From positions 1 to 64,000 of the forward strand of contig JAKBZN010000001.1 in the NCBI GenBank assembly GCA_021842465.1: DNA of 64,000 nt, read 5' to 3'. The notes under the pieces were generated by a model. The model had not been told where the DNA came from and did no database searches. It worked only from the letters and a program-made list of their open reading frames with translations. The number at the start of each line of letters is the position of its first letter. Position 1 is the first letter of the stretch. Position numbers and translations under genes: made by a program. The stretch comes from Pseudomonadota bacterium (GTDB lineage: Bacteria; Pseudomonadota; Gammaproteobacteria; Burkholderiales; Burkholderiaceae_F). This document shows positions 9,505 through 19,738 of this stretch, one piece after another.

Positions 9505-11912
9505 GCGTCAAGGCCGACGATCCGGCCCCAGCCACCTCACAGGGAAAACGTTCCTGGATCGTCCTTCCAGCACGGCGCTTTCTTGCAGCCCTCCCGGCGC
9601 TCATAGTGGGATTCGCAGTGCTTCGACTGGGGGGGCTGACCGAAGGTTGGCCGCCCGGCGGCAGCGGCCATGGCGTGTCACTGGTCGCGGGCGCGTTTGC
9701 GGATGATCTACTGGCGCTTGGCCGGTATCTTCCTGCGCTGTTTCTGGTCTCCTGGCCGATCCTCGCGCTGCCCTCGAAACGCGCCCGGCTCATGGCCATC
9801 GGCAGCCTATGGTCGGTGCTCACCATGGCGCAATTCGGATTGACAGGCTATTTTCTGATCACCCGCGTTCCACTGGGAGCGGACCTTTTCCGATACTCCT
9901 GGAGCGAGATCAAAACCTCCGCAGCCGGCGGATACCACCCAGAGCCCGTACTCGTCTTGACGGAGGTAGTCGCTTTAGCCTTGATTTGGCTTGTGCTGAG
10001 ATGGCGCATCGGCCATAGAGAACACCTGCCATCCAGTCGCGCGACGGCAGCAACCCTCACGCTGAGCGTCGCCTTGTTTTTTCTTGCCCCTCACGAACTC
10101 CCGCTGGCAGCGGAAACAGAGTACGTCCATGACTTGCGGCTGTCAAAACTCGCGGCGTTCCTCGACAGCAACCGCGGCGCTCTCGCTGCGGATCTCTTCT
10201 CCGGCCCGCCCACCGGCAACTCGGGCAAGGGCATAGGCCGTGGCGGCCCGATACTGGGTTTTCGTTACCTGGATCCCCACTATCCGTTCCTCCATGCAGA
10301 GCAGACGCCCGATGTGCTCGGCGCGGAGTTCGCCGGCAGTAGGAATGTGCCGCCAAACTTTGTTTTCCTGATCGTGGAAGGGTTGGGCCGCTCTTTCTCT
10401 GGCACCGGCGCAACTTTGGGCAGTTTCACGCCATTCCTGGACAGCCTTGCCGCCCACAGCCTCTATTTCGAGAATTTCCTGTCCGGACAAGGGCGAACCT
10501 TTGCAGTACTGCCAACGATATTCGGATCGTTGCCATATGGGAAGGAAGGGTTCTCCGCCTTGGGGAACAGGATGCCCGATCAGCCCACTTTGCTGAGCAT
10601 CCTGAAAGAGCAGGGGTATCGGACAAGATTTTTTTGCGGATGGGACCCGAACTTCGACAACGAGACCGGGTTTCTGCAACGACAACTCGTCGATGAGATA
10701 TATGGCGTGCACGACTTCGGCCGCAATCCTCCCCCCCAAAGTTATTGGGGTTTCGAGGATAACGATCTCGTGTCGTTTGTACTTGCCCACGAAGCCCATG
10801 CGATTTCCAAGCCGTTCGTGGACATCATTCAAACGATCACGATGCACACACCCTACTGGTTCCAGGGCCAGAAACATTACTATCCGCAACTGGAACGGAG
10901 ACTGGACGAACTTGGCATTCCGGCAGACCAACGGAGCCGCTATCGCAACCAGCGCGCAATCTACACTTCGATTCTGTACACCGACGACGCCCTGCGACGC
11001 TACTTCCATGAAGCAGCGAAACAACCCTGGTTCCGGAACACGATATTCCTCATCACCGGCGATCACCGTCTCCCGGAAATTCCGGAGGGGGAGTGGATCG
11101 ACCGCTATCATGTTCCTCTGATTGTCTACTCGCCCATGCTAACGAAGCCGCGGCGCGTCAAAGCCATTTCATCCCAATTCGACATCGCGCCCAGCGTCCT
11201 GGCGTTTTTGTCCAAAAACTACGGCCTGAACAGTCCGCCGCGCGTCACCTGGGTCGGATCGGGACTCGATCTCGGAATGACCTTTCGCGATGTCCATGAG
11301 ATTCCGCTCATGCAGACCAAGGCGACCTTCAACTCCTTTGTGCATGGCCTCTGGGCAGTAAGCCGGAACGCGCTATATCGGCTTCATGACGGGATGGACG
11401 CCGAACCGGCGCAGAATCCCGCAATGCTGACGGAAGTGGAGGCGCGATTCCGCGCGTTCCGCGCGGCAAACGACGAATTTTTGCGCACTGACCGATTAAT
11501 GCCGCGAAGCGCGGCCACCCAGTTGGCTTCCTATGCGGAGGTAAAACGCGCGTCGGTCGTCTCGGTGAAGGCCAAGGCGGGGCCGACCTTGGCAATCAGC
11601 GAAGTTCGGATCGCGACGAGCCGCCGGAGGCAACTCGCTGTTGACATGACGGCCACGAACTCAGGCCAACGGGATAGTCCGGCACTGGTGCCGATCGCCG
11701 TGATCGAGACGGATCGCGGGAAGGAACTGCTGGAGTCTTATGGGATACCTCTACCCATTCCGCGCCACGGAAAAATGCACCAGCGTATCGCGCTCAATAC
11801 CGAACACGTACCAGCGGGCCATTACTACCTAGCCGTGATCCTTGCCGACCCGAACAAGGGTGGTCGCGTCGGCGACGGGCGATTCCACATCCCCATCACC
11901 ATCGCGCCATGA
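9498..11912 (+). CDS. LTA synthase-like / alkaline phosphatase superfamily membrane enzyme
   Basis: N-terminal TM helices; NFVFLIVEGLGRSFSG, GQGRTFAVLPTIFGSLP, FLITGDHRLPE motifs; overlaps upstream gene. Confidence 0.82.
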   Translation: MVSVKADDPAPATSQGKRSWIVLPARRFLAALPALIVGFAVLRLGGLTEGWPPGGSGHGVSLVAGAFADDLLALGRYLPALFLVSWPILALPSKRARLMAIGSLWSVLTMAQFGLTGYFLITRVPLGADLFRYSWSEIKTSAAGGYHPEPVLVLTEVVALALIWLVLRWRIGHREHLPSSRATAATLTLSVALFFLAPHELPLAAETEYVHDLRLSKLAAFLDSNRGALAADLFSGPPTGNSGKGIGRGGPILGFRYLDPHYPFLHAEQTPDVLGAEFAGSRNVPPNFVFLIVEGLGRSFSGTGATLGSFTPFLDSLAAHSLYFENFLSGQGRTFAVLPTIFGSLPYGKEGFSALGNRMPDQPTLLSILKEQGYRTRFFCGWDPNFDNETGFLQRQLVDEIYGVHDFGRNPPPQSYWGFEDNDLVSFVLAHEAHAISKPFVDIIQTITMHTPYWFQGQKHYYPQLERRLDELGIPADQRSRYRNQRAIYTSILYTDDALRRYFHEAAKQPWFRNTIFLITGDHRLPEIPEGEWIDRYHVPLIVYSPMLTKPRRVKAISSQFDIAPSVLAFLSKNYGLNSPPRVTWVGSGLDLGMTFRDVHEIPLMQTKATFNSFVHGLWAVSRNALYRLHDGMDAEPAQNPAMLTEVEARFRAFRAANDEFLRTDRLMPRSAATQLASYAEVKRASVVSVKAKAGPTLAISEVRIATSRRRQLAVDMTATNSGQRDSPALVPIAVIETDRGKELLESYGIPLPIPRHGKMHQRIALNTEHVPAGHYYLAVILADPNKGGRVGDGRFHIPITIAP

Positions 11913-12823
11913 CGACCGCCAGGCAGGCTGCCGCTTTGCTGGTCTGGATGGCGCTGATGATATCTCCCGCCATGGCTGCCGACCGCGCCACCTGGATCTG
12001 GGAGGCGGATGCACTCCACCTTATCGAGCATCCATCGGATGAGCGGCAAGCGCTATCGCTGCTGCGGCGCCGGCACATCACCACACTTTACCTTTACGCC
12101 GACGCGGTTCACGACCGTGGCCTGCTAGTCCGTCGAGCGGCCGATTACCGGTACTTCGTCAAGCGCGCTCATGAGGCGGGCCTGCGCGTCTTCGCTCTCC
12201 TCGGCCCCGACTGGCGGACCAGGGCCACGACGATGTTCCAGCGGGTTTTGGACTACAACCGTTCATCCTCCCCATCTGGGCGATTCGATGGGGTGAACCT
12301 GGACATCGAACCATACAACATCAACGGGTGGAGACGAAACGAACGTGAACTGCTCCGTCAATACCTGGATTTGGGCAGCGCTCTTATGGATTTGAAGCGC
12401 GCTTCACGCCAAACAATCCTGGTCGGACCTGCGATTCCGTTCTGGTTTGCGGATATCTCGGTACGATGGCGTGGCGTTTCCGGCAGCGTCACCCGACACG
12501 TACTCGCAATGTTCGACTATGCGGTCGTGATGGATTACCGCAACCAAGCGGCAGGGGGGGATGGAATTATCGAGCATGCCGCTGCATCCCTGGCAATTGC
12601 CCGGCACCAAGGCAAACCAGTCTTGCTCGGCATCGACGTGGAGCCGGGCGGGCTGGGAAAGACCTCGTTCTGGGGACGGACAGAAGGCGACATGCATTAC
12701 GCGCTCTCCGAAACAAAACGAGCCTTCCAAGCCAACCCAGCCTTCACCGGCTTTTCGATTGAAGACTTTGGTGCGTATCGCGCCTGGCTGACTCGCCAAG
12801 CGCGCGGGATCGGCGGCAAATAA
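11909..12823 (+). CDS. secreted TIM-barrel glycosidase-like protein
   Basis: Signal peptide; FDGVNLDIEPY resembling DxxxDxE of GH18-type barrels; ATGA overlap with upstream gene. Confidence 0.6.
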   Translation: MTTARQAAALLVWMALMISPAMAADRATWIWEADALHLIEHPSDERQALSLLRRRHITTLYLYADAVHDRGLLVRRAADYRYFVKRAHEAGLRVFALLGPDWRTRATTMFQRVLDYNRSSSPSGRFDGVNLDIEPYNINGWRRNERELLRQYLDLGSALMDLKRASRQTILVGPAIPFWFADISVRWRGVSGSVTRHVLAMFDYAVVMDYRNQAAGGDGIIEHAAASLAIARHQGKPVLLGIDVEPGGLGKTSFWGRTEGDMHYALSETKRAFQANPAFTGFSIEDFGAYRAWLTRQARGIGGK

Positions 12824-12826
12824 GAA

Positions 12827-13546
12827 TCACCACGCCACCGGCGTTCGCCCCATCGCGACCAGGAACTGGTTCGCCTTGGAGAAATGCCCGCAGCCCAGGA
12901 ATGGCACCGGGGGCCGCCGCGCGGACAGCGGCGAAGGATGATTGGCGGCCAGGACGCAGTGTCGCCCTTCGGCCACGGCGTCGATCCGGCCGCGGCGCGC
13001 CTGGGCGTGCCCTCCCCAGAGCAGGAAGACCTTGGGAGCGGGATCGCGCGCCACGGCGTCGAGTACGGCGTCCGTGATCGCCTCCCACCCCTTCCCGGCG
13101 TGGCTGTTGGCCCGGCCGTCCTCCACCGTCAGGACCGCGTTCCACAGCAGGACTCCCTGGCGCGCCCAGGAAGCGAGATTGCCCGTGGACGGAATCTGCG
13201 CGCAGAACCCTTCGCGCTGGAGTTCGCAGAAAATGTTGCGCAGGCTGGGCGGTAGCCGCACGCCCTCGGGAACGGAAAACGCCAGTCCGTGGGCCTGGCC
13301 GGGGCCATGATACGGATCCTGCCCGAGGATCACGACGCGAACGTTGCCGGGATCGCACCCCTCCAGCGCGGCGAAGGGATTGGACGGATAGACTCGCGCT
13401 CCCGCTGCGATCCGCGCATCGAGAAAGGCGGTCAGCCGGCGAACCGCCGCACCGTCGAGGGCTTCCTGGAGCGGCGCGCGCCAGCCTGCGGGGATGGCGT
13501 CGAACTGCGCTTGTACCGGAGCATGGAGACCTGGATTGGAATTCAT
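12827..13546 (-). CDS. ung: uracil-DNA glycosylase
   Basis: VVILGQDPYHGPGQAHGLAFSV and VLAANHPSPLSA motifs. Confidence 0.96.
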   Translation of the reverse strand: MNSNPGLHAPVQAQFDAIPAGWRAPLQEALDGAAVRRLTAFLDARIAAGARVYPSNPFAALEGCDPGNVRVVILGQDPYHGPGQAHGLAFSVPEGVRLPPSLRNIFCELQREGFCAQIPSTGNLASWARQGVLLWNAVLTVEDGRANSHAGKGWEAITDAVLDAVARDPAPKVFLLWGGHAQARRGRIDAVAEGRHCVLAANHPSPLSARRPPVPFLGCGHFSKANQFLVAMGRTPVAW

Positions 13547-13574
13547 AGGCGTAAGGGAAAGCACAGCGGGATCC

Positions 13575-13592
13575 CCCCTACCCGACTAGGGG
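13575..13592. promoter_or_regulatory. palindrome CCCCTAcccgacTAGGGG upstream of sulfur cluster
   Basis: 6-bp perfect arms, 6-bp spacer, about 100 bp upstream of the DsrE-like gene. Confidence 0.4.
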
Positions 13593-13692
13593 ATGGTTTC
13601 TCCAGAATGGGGGGATCCAGAATCGTCGGGAGAGTCCCTCCGGCGCGTCCCGCCGTCCACAACACAACGAAACCCAAGGGAGACGATACCCG

Positions 13693-14085
13693 ATGAGTTC
13701 CTCCAAGCTCAGCATTCTGGTCGTCAGCGGCAGCATCGAGCGCCTGCAGATGGCCGCGATGGTCGCATCGGTCGGCGCGGTGAGCGGAACGGCCGTCACC
13801 GTCCTGCTTTCGATGAATTCGCTGCAGTATTTCCTGCGCGACAATCCATCGCACCCGGTTCCGGAGGGAAGCTTCGGTCAGATCATGGCCGGCAAGAAGA
13901 TTCCGCCATTCAAGGAACTGTTTGAAAATGCCATCGATCTCGGCGACGCGAAAGTGCATCCCTGCTCGATGGCGATGGACGTCCTCGGCGTCAAGGCCGC
14001 GGATCTCGACGGATTTCTTGCATCTCCCCTGGGCCTGACGAAGTTCTTGACCGACAGCACGGGCGGGCAGATGCTTACGTTTTGA
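13693..14085 (+). CDS. DsrE family (DsrE2/peroxiredoxin-like) protein
   Basis: SILVVSGSIERLQMAAMVASVGAVSGTAVTVLLSMNSLQYF with downstream KVHPCSMAMDVLG. Confidence 0.8.
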   Translation: MSSSKLSILVVSGSIERLQMAAMVASVGAVSGTAVTVLLSMNSLQYFLRDNPSHPVPEGSFGQIMAGKKIPPFKELFENAIDLGDAKVHPCSMAMDVLGVKAADLDGFLASPLGLTKFLTDSTGGQMLTF

Positions 14086-14114
14086 ATCCGAGAACAAGAA
14101 GAAGGAGAGGCGCG

Positions 14115-14345
14115 ATGGCGAAGCGACATACGATCGACGCGCGGGGAACGTTCTGCCCCGGGCCGCTGATGGAACTGATCGCCGGAATCAAATTGGCGGA
14201 CGTCGGCGACGAACTCGAGGTGCTCTCGTCGGACGAGGGATCCTCGGCGGACATCCCGGAATGGATCCGCAAGGTCGGCCACGAAATGGTTTCCACATCC
14301 CAGGAGTCGGGGGTGTGGCACGTCGTGGTCCGCAAGATGAAGTAA
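14115..14345 (+). CDS. TusA family sulfurtransferase/carrier
   Basis: IDARGTFCPGPLMELIAGI (CPxP motif). Confidence 0.87.
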   Translation: MAKRHTIDARGTFCPGPLMELIAGIKLADVGDELEVLSSDEGSSADIPEWIRKVGHEMVSTSQESGVWHVVVRKMK

Positions 14346-14372
14346 TCCGGACGACAAGGGAGGAGACGAAAA

Positions 14373-15506
14373 ATGAAAATTTTGATCGTAGGCGGCGGGA
14401 TGGGCGGCACGATCCTGGCCAACAACCTGGCCCGGCGGCTGTCGCATGAGATGAAGACCAAGAAGGTACGCCTGACGATGCTCTCCGCATCGGACCGGCA
14501 CATGTATCAACCCGGGCTGCTGTACGTCGCGCTGGGGCGCGCCTCCACCGATGAACTCTATCGGGATCAGGCGAGCCTGCTCGAGCCGGGAATCGAGTTC
14601 CACGTCGACCCCGTGGAGGAGTTCGATCTCGACAAGAACCGGGTGAAGACCAAAAGCGGCCGCAGCTTCGATTACGACCTCATCGCCATCGCCACGGGTT
14701 CGCGCGCAGTGCCGGAAGAGATCCCCGGGTTGGCGGAGCATTCAATCAACGTCTACACCGAGGAAGCGGCGCTGAAGTTCTGGAAGACGATCAATGCGTT
14801 CCGCGGCGGGCGCATCGTGATCTCGGCGGGCGTGCCGCACAAGTGTCCGATGATCCCGCCCGAACTCACCTTCACGCTCTACGATTTCTTCCGCGATCGC
14901 GGCCTGGCCGACAAGGTCTCGATCCACTACACCTACCCGATCGGCCGCCTGCACAGTCTGGAGCCGGTCGGAAAATGGATGCAGGGTGAGTTCGACCAGC
15001 GCGGCATCACCAGCGAAACGCTGTTCAACATGAAGGAAGTGGACGGCGAGAAGAAGGTGATCCGCAGCATCGAAGGGGCGGAGACACCGTTCGATCTCCT
15101 GGTGGCGGTTCCCGGCCACAAAGGGATGGAAGTCATCGAGAAGAACAACCTCGGCAAGGGCGGCTGGATCCCGGTAAACCGCAACCGACTCAACATCGAG
15201 GGCCGTGAAAATGCGTTCGCCCTCGGCGACACCACCAACCTGCCGATCAGCAAGGCGGGGTCGACCGCCCACTTCGAGGCCGAAGCGCTGGCGGAGAACC
15301 TCGCGGCGATCGTGAAGATCGGTTCCCCCGTGCGGGACTACGACGGCAAGGTGTTCTGCTTCATCGAGGCGGGCAAAGACAAGGCCACCTACGCGATGTT
15401 CAACTACACCACACCCCCGGACCCGAAGCCGCCGACCAAGTCCATCCACTGGTTCAAGATGGCCTACAACCAGTTGTACTGGGCCAGCGCCCGCGGACTT
15501 TTGTAG
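14373..15506 (+). CDS. SQR-like NAD(P)/FAD-dependent oxidoreductase
   Basis: N-terminal KILIVGGGMGGTILANNL; two cysteines in SQR-like contexts (PHKCPMIPPE, KVFCFIEAGKD); FALGDTTNLPISKAGSTAHFEAE. Confidence 0.85.
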   Translation: MKILIVGGGMGGTILANNLARRLSHEMKTKKVRLTMLSASDRHMYQPGLLYVALGRASTDELYRDQASLLEPGIEFHVDPVEEFDLDKNRVKTKSGRSFDYDLIAIATGSRAVPEEIPGLAEHSINVYTEEAALKFWKTINAFRGGRIVISAGVPHKCPMIPPELTFTLYDFFRDRGLADKVSIHYTYPIGRLHSLEPVGKWMQGEFDQRGITSETLFNMKEVDGEKKVIRSIEGAETPFDLLVAVPGHKGMEVIEKNNLGKGGWIPVNRNRLNIEGRENAFALGDTTNLPISKAGSTAHFEAEALAENLAAIVKIGSPVRDYDGKVFCFIEAGKDKATYAMFNYTTPPDPKPPTKSIHWFKMAYNQLYWASARGLL

Positions 15507-15515
15507 GGAGCCGCC

Positions 15516-16268
15516 ATGAGCCAGGGACAAACGGACCCGGCCGCCGCAAACGCGGTGGTGGCGGGAGAATTGGAGCGCCTGCTTGCAGGAGCTCGCGATG
15601 CGCTGACGGACGACACCGTCACGCGCCTTTCGGCGACGGTCGGCAACGGGCTCGATGCACTGGACCGGGCCAACCGCAGCGGCGTATGGGACGCGCTTCC
15701 GACCGTTTCGGCGCTGGTCCAGAGCGGCGATCTGCAACGGGTTGCCGACCTCGCCCGCCTGATCGGCGCCGCCGAGGACAGCCTGTCGGACGACATCGTC
15801 GGCCGCCTGTCGGGCGCCGCGGCGGGCGGCCTCGACCTGCTCGACCGGATCAACCGCAGCGGCATCATGCAGGCCCTGCCGACGATCACCCGGATGGTCG
15901 AAAGCGGCGATCTGGATCGCCTTGCGGGTCTGGCCCGGCTGGTGGGCTCAATGGAAGACTCGCTGTCGGACGACATCGTCAACCGACTCGCACTCGTCGC
16001 CACCCAACTTGCGGCGCTCGTCGACAAGCTGGCGCGCAACGACGGGTTCCTGCGCCTGATCGACGTGCTGGGACGCGAGGAAGTGCAGAACGGACTGATC
16101 GATCTTGCCGATGCCGCCTGCGCGGCGAAGGCTGCGGTAGCCCGGGAACCGGCGCCTTCGGGCGGGCTGTTCGGACTGCTGCACGTCGCCGGGAACCCCG
16201 ACACGCTGCGTGCATTGCGGTTTGTCGCGCTGACGTCGGCGAATCTGCAAAAGGGAACCAAGGGCTGA
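15516..16268 (+). CDS. DUF1641-like repeat protein associated with SQR-like flavoprotein
   Basis: Three internal repeats of about 60 aa (SDDIVGRLSG...LDLLDRINRSGIMQALPTITRMVESGDLDRLAGLARLVG...). Confidence 0.7.
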   Translation: MSQGQTDPAAANAVVAGELERLLAGARDALTDDTVTRLSATVGNGLDALDRANRSGVWDALPTVSALVQSGDLQRVADLARLIGAAEDSLSDDIVGRLSGAAAGGLDLLDRINRSGIMQALPTITRMVESGDLDRLAGLARLVGSMEDSLSDDIVNRLALVATQLAALVDKLARNDGFLRLIDVLGREEVQNGLIDLADAACAAKAAVAREPAPSGGLFGLLHVAGNPDTLRALRFVALTSANLQKGTKG

Positions 16269-16280
16269 TTGCCTCGCCCC

Positions 16281-16310
16281 CGCCCCCTCTCGCCTCGGCG
16301 GGAGGGGGCG
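16281..16310. terminator. bidirectional terminator-like GC hairpin
   Basis: CGCCCCCTCTCGCC / GGCGGGAGGGGGCG stem between convergent genes. Confidence 0.45.
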
Positions 16311-16343
16311 CACGGGCGGCACCATGCCGCCGCCGAGAAAAAC

Positions 16344-17240
16344 CTACGCCACCCGCAACGAAAAATCGATCGCGCGCACGTCCTTGGTAAGGCCCCCGAT
16401 CGAAATCCGGTCCACGCCCGTCGCCGCGATCGCGCGCACGGTGTCCAGCCGTACCCCACCCGAAGCCTCCAGCGCCGCCGGCTCGGTCCCGGCATCCCGG
16501 GCAAAGGCGCGTGCCAGCGCCACCGCCTCCCGCATGGTCTCCGGCACGAAGTTGTCGAGCAGAATCGACCGCGCACCGGCCGCCAGCGCTTCCTGCAACT
16601 GCGCAAGCGTCTCGACTTCGATCTGTACCGGCACGCCCCGTCCCGCAGCCGCCCGCAGCGCGGGGGCGACGCCCCCCGCCGCGGCGATGTGGTTCTCCTT
16701 GATCAGGATCGCATCGTAGAGTCCCATGCGATGATTGACGCCCCCGCCGACCCGCACGGCGTACTTCTGCGCCACACGCAGGCCGGGAATCGTCTTGCGC
16801 GTATCGAGGATGCGCGCTCGGCTCCCCGGCACCTCGGCAACCGCATCGACGTAGCGGCGCGTCGCGGTAGCGACCGCCGACAGGGTTTGCAGAAAGTCGA
16901 TCGCCGCGCGTTCACCGGTCAGGATGGCGCGCACCGGACCGTGCAGCCGGCAGACCACCGAATCCGCGGCCATCTGCGCGCCCTCGTCGTATGCCCATTC
17001 GATCGTGACCCGGGGATCGAGCCGACCGAACACCGCCTCCGCCCAGGGGATACCGCACAAGACCGCCGGCTCGCGAACCAGCAGACGGGCCTCGACCATG
17101 GCCGAAGCCGGTAACAGTTCCGCCGTGCAATCGCCGGGCCCGACATCCTCGGCCAAGGCGGCCGCCACATTGGCCGCCACGGCCGCCTCGACCACCGGGA
17201 TCTGCCCCGGATCGGCAAATCGCCAGCGCGCAGACGTCAC
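16344..17240 (-). CDS. nadC: nicotinate-nucleotide diphosphorylase (carboxylating)
   Basis: [46 protein letters not shown] start overlapping nadA stop. Confidence 0.95.
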   Translation of the reverse strand: MTSARWRFADPGQIPVVEAAVAANVAAALAEDVGPGDCTAELLPASAMVEARLLVREPAVLCGIPWAEAVFGRLDPRVTIEWAYDEGAQMAADSVVCRLHGPVRAILTGERAAIDFLQTLSAVATATRRYVDAVAEVPGSRARILDTRKTIPGLRVAQKYAVRVGGGVNHRMGLYDAILIKENHIAAAGGVAPALRAAAGRGVPVQIEVETLAQLQEALAAGARSILLDNFVPETMREAVALARAFARDAGTEPAALEASGGVRLDTVRAIAATGVDRISIGGLTKDVRAIDFSLRVA

Positions 17241-18310
17241 GCAGGCCCCATGCCTTGGGAGCCCGCCTGAAGAAATGGTGCCGGCGCCGAGGTTCCCGCG
17301 GCCTTGCGCGCCGCGGCAAACGCCAACATGCGCTCGATCGGAACCAGTGCGCGGGCCGCCAACTGCCGATCGACATCGATTTCCTGGGAACGATCGCCCC
17401 GCACGGCGGCATCCAGCGTGTCCGCCAGACGATCGACTTCGTTCATCGCCATCCAGGGGCAATGTGCACAGCTCTTGCAGGTTGCGCCGCGGCCCGCGGT
17501 CGGCGCCTCGAAAAACACCTTGTCGGGCTGGGCCTGCCGCATCTTGTGCAGGATGCCGTTGTCCGTTGCGACGATGTATTCCGGCGCCCCCAGGGCCTCG
17601 GCGGCGCGCAGCAACTGGGTGGTGGAGCCGACGACGTCGGCCTGGGCAACGACGGCGGCCGGGGATTCCGGGTGGACGAGCACCTTGGCCCGGGGATGCT
17701 CCTTGCGCATCGCCTCCAGTTCCGCCGCCTTGAACTCGTCATGGACGATGCAGCTGGCATTCCACAACAGCATGTCCGCGCCGGTCTGTTCCTGCAGGTA
17801 TTGGCCGAGATGGATGTCCGGCGCCCAGAGAATCTTCTTTCCCTGCGCGTGCAGGTGGCGCACGATGTCGAGGCCCGTGCTCGACGTCGCCACCCAGTCG
17901 GCACGCGCCTTGACCGCAGCGCTCGTGTTGGCATAGACGACGACCACCCGGTCGGGATGTTGGTTGCAGAACGCGTCGAACCGATCGATCGGGCACCCCA
18001 GGTCGAGGGAGCAGGTCGCCTCGACGGCCGGCATCAGGACCCGTTTGTCGGGGCTCAGGATCTTTGCCGTCTCGCCCATGAAGCGCACCCCCGCGACGAC
18101 CAGCGTGCGGGCGGGATGGTCGCGCCCGAACCGGGCCATTTCCAGCGAATCCCCCACGCAACCGCCGGTCGCATCGGCAAGGTCCTGCACCGCGCCGTCG
18201 ACGTAGTAATGCGCGACGAGCACGGCGTCGAGCGCGCGCAACGCTTCGCGGATGCGCGCGGTCAGGGCCGCCGAAAGCGGCGGCGGGGAATCGGGTCGAA
18301 GATCGTCCAT
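17237..18310 (-). CDS. nadA: quinolinate synthase
   Basis: [57 protein letters not shown]. Confidence 0.96.
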   Translation of the reverse strand: MDDLRPDSPPPLSAALTARIREALRALDAVLVAHYYVDGAVQDLADATGGCVGDSLEMARFGRDHPARTLVVAGVRFMGETAKILSPDKRVLMPAVEATCSLDLGCPIDRFDAFCNQHPDRVVVVYANTSAAVKARADWVATSSTGLDIVRHLHAQGKKILWAPDIHLGQYLQEQTGADMLLWNASCIVHDEFKAAELEAMRKEHPRAKVLVHPESPAAVVAQADVVGSTTQLLRAAEALGAPEYIVATDNGILHKMRQAQPDKVFFEAPTAGRGATCKSCAHCPWMAMNEVDRLADTLDAAVRGDRSQEIDVDRQLAARALVPIERMLAFAAARKAAGTSAPAPFLQAGSQGMGPA

Positions 18311-18397
18311 AGGAAGATGGTTAATTATAATGACCCCTCTTCCTTTTCCCTTGCCGGCGCGCAAAGCGCCGCCGCCCCAGGCAAACCACGAGCGAAC

Positions 18398-19678
18398 ATG
18401 TCCGTGCCAGCCCACTCCATTCCACCCGCACCGACCCGCCGGGATCGGCGGGACCGTGTCGCCCACCCGGAAACGGTGGCCGTGGTCGGGACCGGGGTCG
18501 TAGGGCTGGCCGTTGCCCTGGGCTGCGCACAGCGCGGCCTGCACGTCCGCCTGATCGGCCCGACGCCGCGCCTTTTCGAGGCCGGAATGGAGGCTCCCGC
18601 CGCGATCGGCGGTGGCCAGCCGGCCCGATTCGATCCCCGCGTCTATGCGATCTCGGAAGGGTCGCGCCGGTTGCTCGCAGATTGCAAGGTCTGGGGCCAG
18701 ATCGACTCGACGCGCGTCTGCCCGGTATCCCGCATGCAGGTGGCCGGAGATGCGGGCGGAACTCTGCGGTTCGACGCCTACGCGTCGTGCGCCGAGCGCC
18801 TCGCGACGATCGGCGAGGAAAGCGCCCTGTTGCGCGCCCTATGGCTCGGCTGCGCGATGACGCCGGGGATCGAACACATTCCGCTGCAGTTCCACGCCGC
18901 GACGTTCGATGACGGGGGGGCGCCCCGCATCCACCTCACGGACGGAACGGGCGGCAACGGCACGCGGATGGATTGCGACTTGCTGATCGGCGCGGACGGG
19001 AAGAATTCCTCGGTCCGGGCCGCGGCCGGCATCGGCGCCCAAGTGAAGCCGTATGGCCACATTGCATTCGTGGCCAATTTCTCCTGCGAACACCCGCATG
19101 ACGGCGTCGCCTATCAGTGGTTCACACCCGACGAAGGCATCGTTGCGCTGTTGCCGCTGCCCGGCAACCACGTATCGCTGGTCTGGTCGGCACCGGACGC
19201 GCTGGCGCCGCAACTGGAATCGCTGCCGCTGCCGGAATTCCAGCAACGGGTTACCGAGCGCAGCGGCGGCGTCCTCGGCGCACTGAAAATCCTTGGCGAC
19301 CGGCACGCCTTCCCGCTGCGCCGGCTCGTCGTCGACCGACTGGTGCGGCCCGGGCTGGCGCTGATGGGCGACGCCGCCCATGTCGTGCACCCGCTTGCAG
19401 GACAAGGCCTGAACCTCGGCCTGCAAGACGTCGCCGACCTGCTGCTCCGCCTCGACATGCGCGAATCCTGGCGCGACATCGGCGACCTCGTGCTGCTGCG
19501 TCGATACGAACGGGCGCGCGCGGAGCCGATCGCCCTCATGCGCGGCACGGTCGGCGCGCTGGCCACGCTCTTCTCGGCGCCGGACACGGCAACCCGCCGG
19601 CTGCGCAACGCCGGCATGTCGCTGATCGACGCGCTGCCGCCGGTCAAGAATGCGCTGGTGCGCCACGCCATGGGATGA
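18398..19678 (+). CDS. UbiH/COQ6 family FAD-dependent ubiquinone hydroxylase
   Basis: [53 protein letters not shown]. Confidence 0.88.
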   Translation: MSVPAHSIPPAPTRRDRRDRVAHPETVAVVGTGVVGLAVALGCAQRGLHVRLIGPTPRLFEAGMEAPAAIGGGQPARFDPRVYAISEGSRRLLADCKVWGQIDSTRVCPVSRMQVAGDAGGTLRFDAYASCAERLATIGEESALLRALWLGCAMTPGIEHIPLQFHAATFDDGGAPRIHLTDGTGGNGTRMDCDLLIGADGKNSSVRAAAGIGAQVKPYGHIAFVANFSCEHPHDGVAYQWFTPDEGIVALLPLPGNHVSLVWSAPDALAPQLESLPLPEFQQRVTERSGGVLGALKILGDRHAFPLRRLVVDRLVRPGLALMGDAAHVVHPLAGQGLNLGLQDVADLLLRLDMRESWRDIGDLVLLRRYERARAEPIALMRGTVGALATLFSAPDTATRRLRNAGMSLIDALPPVKNALVRHAMG

Positions 19679-19738
19679 CGGTCCCTTGGCGCGCACCCCC
19701 GTCCCATCGAAATCGTCTTCTTCCTGCTGGAGCTGATC

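Noticed and set aside
17255-18397. Upstream 381-codon extension of the UbiH-like ORF
   Set aside because: Antisense to nadA; the real family-like N-terminus ([15 protein letters not shown]) begins just after ATG at 18398.
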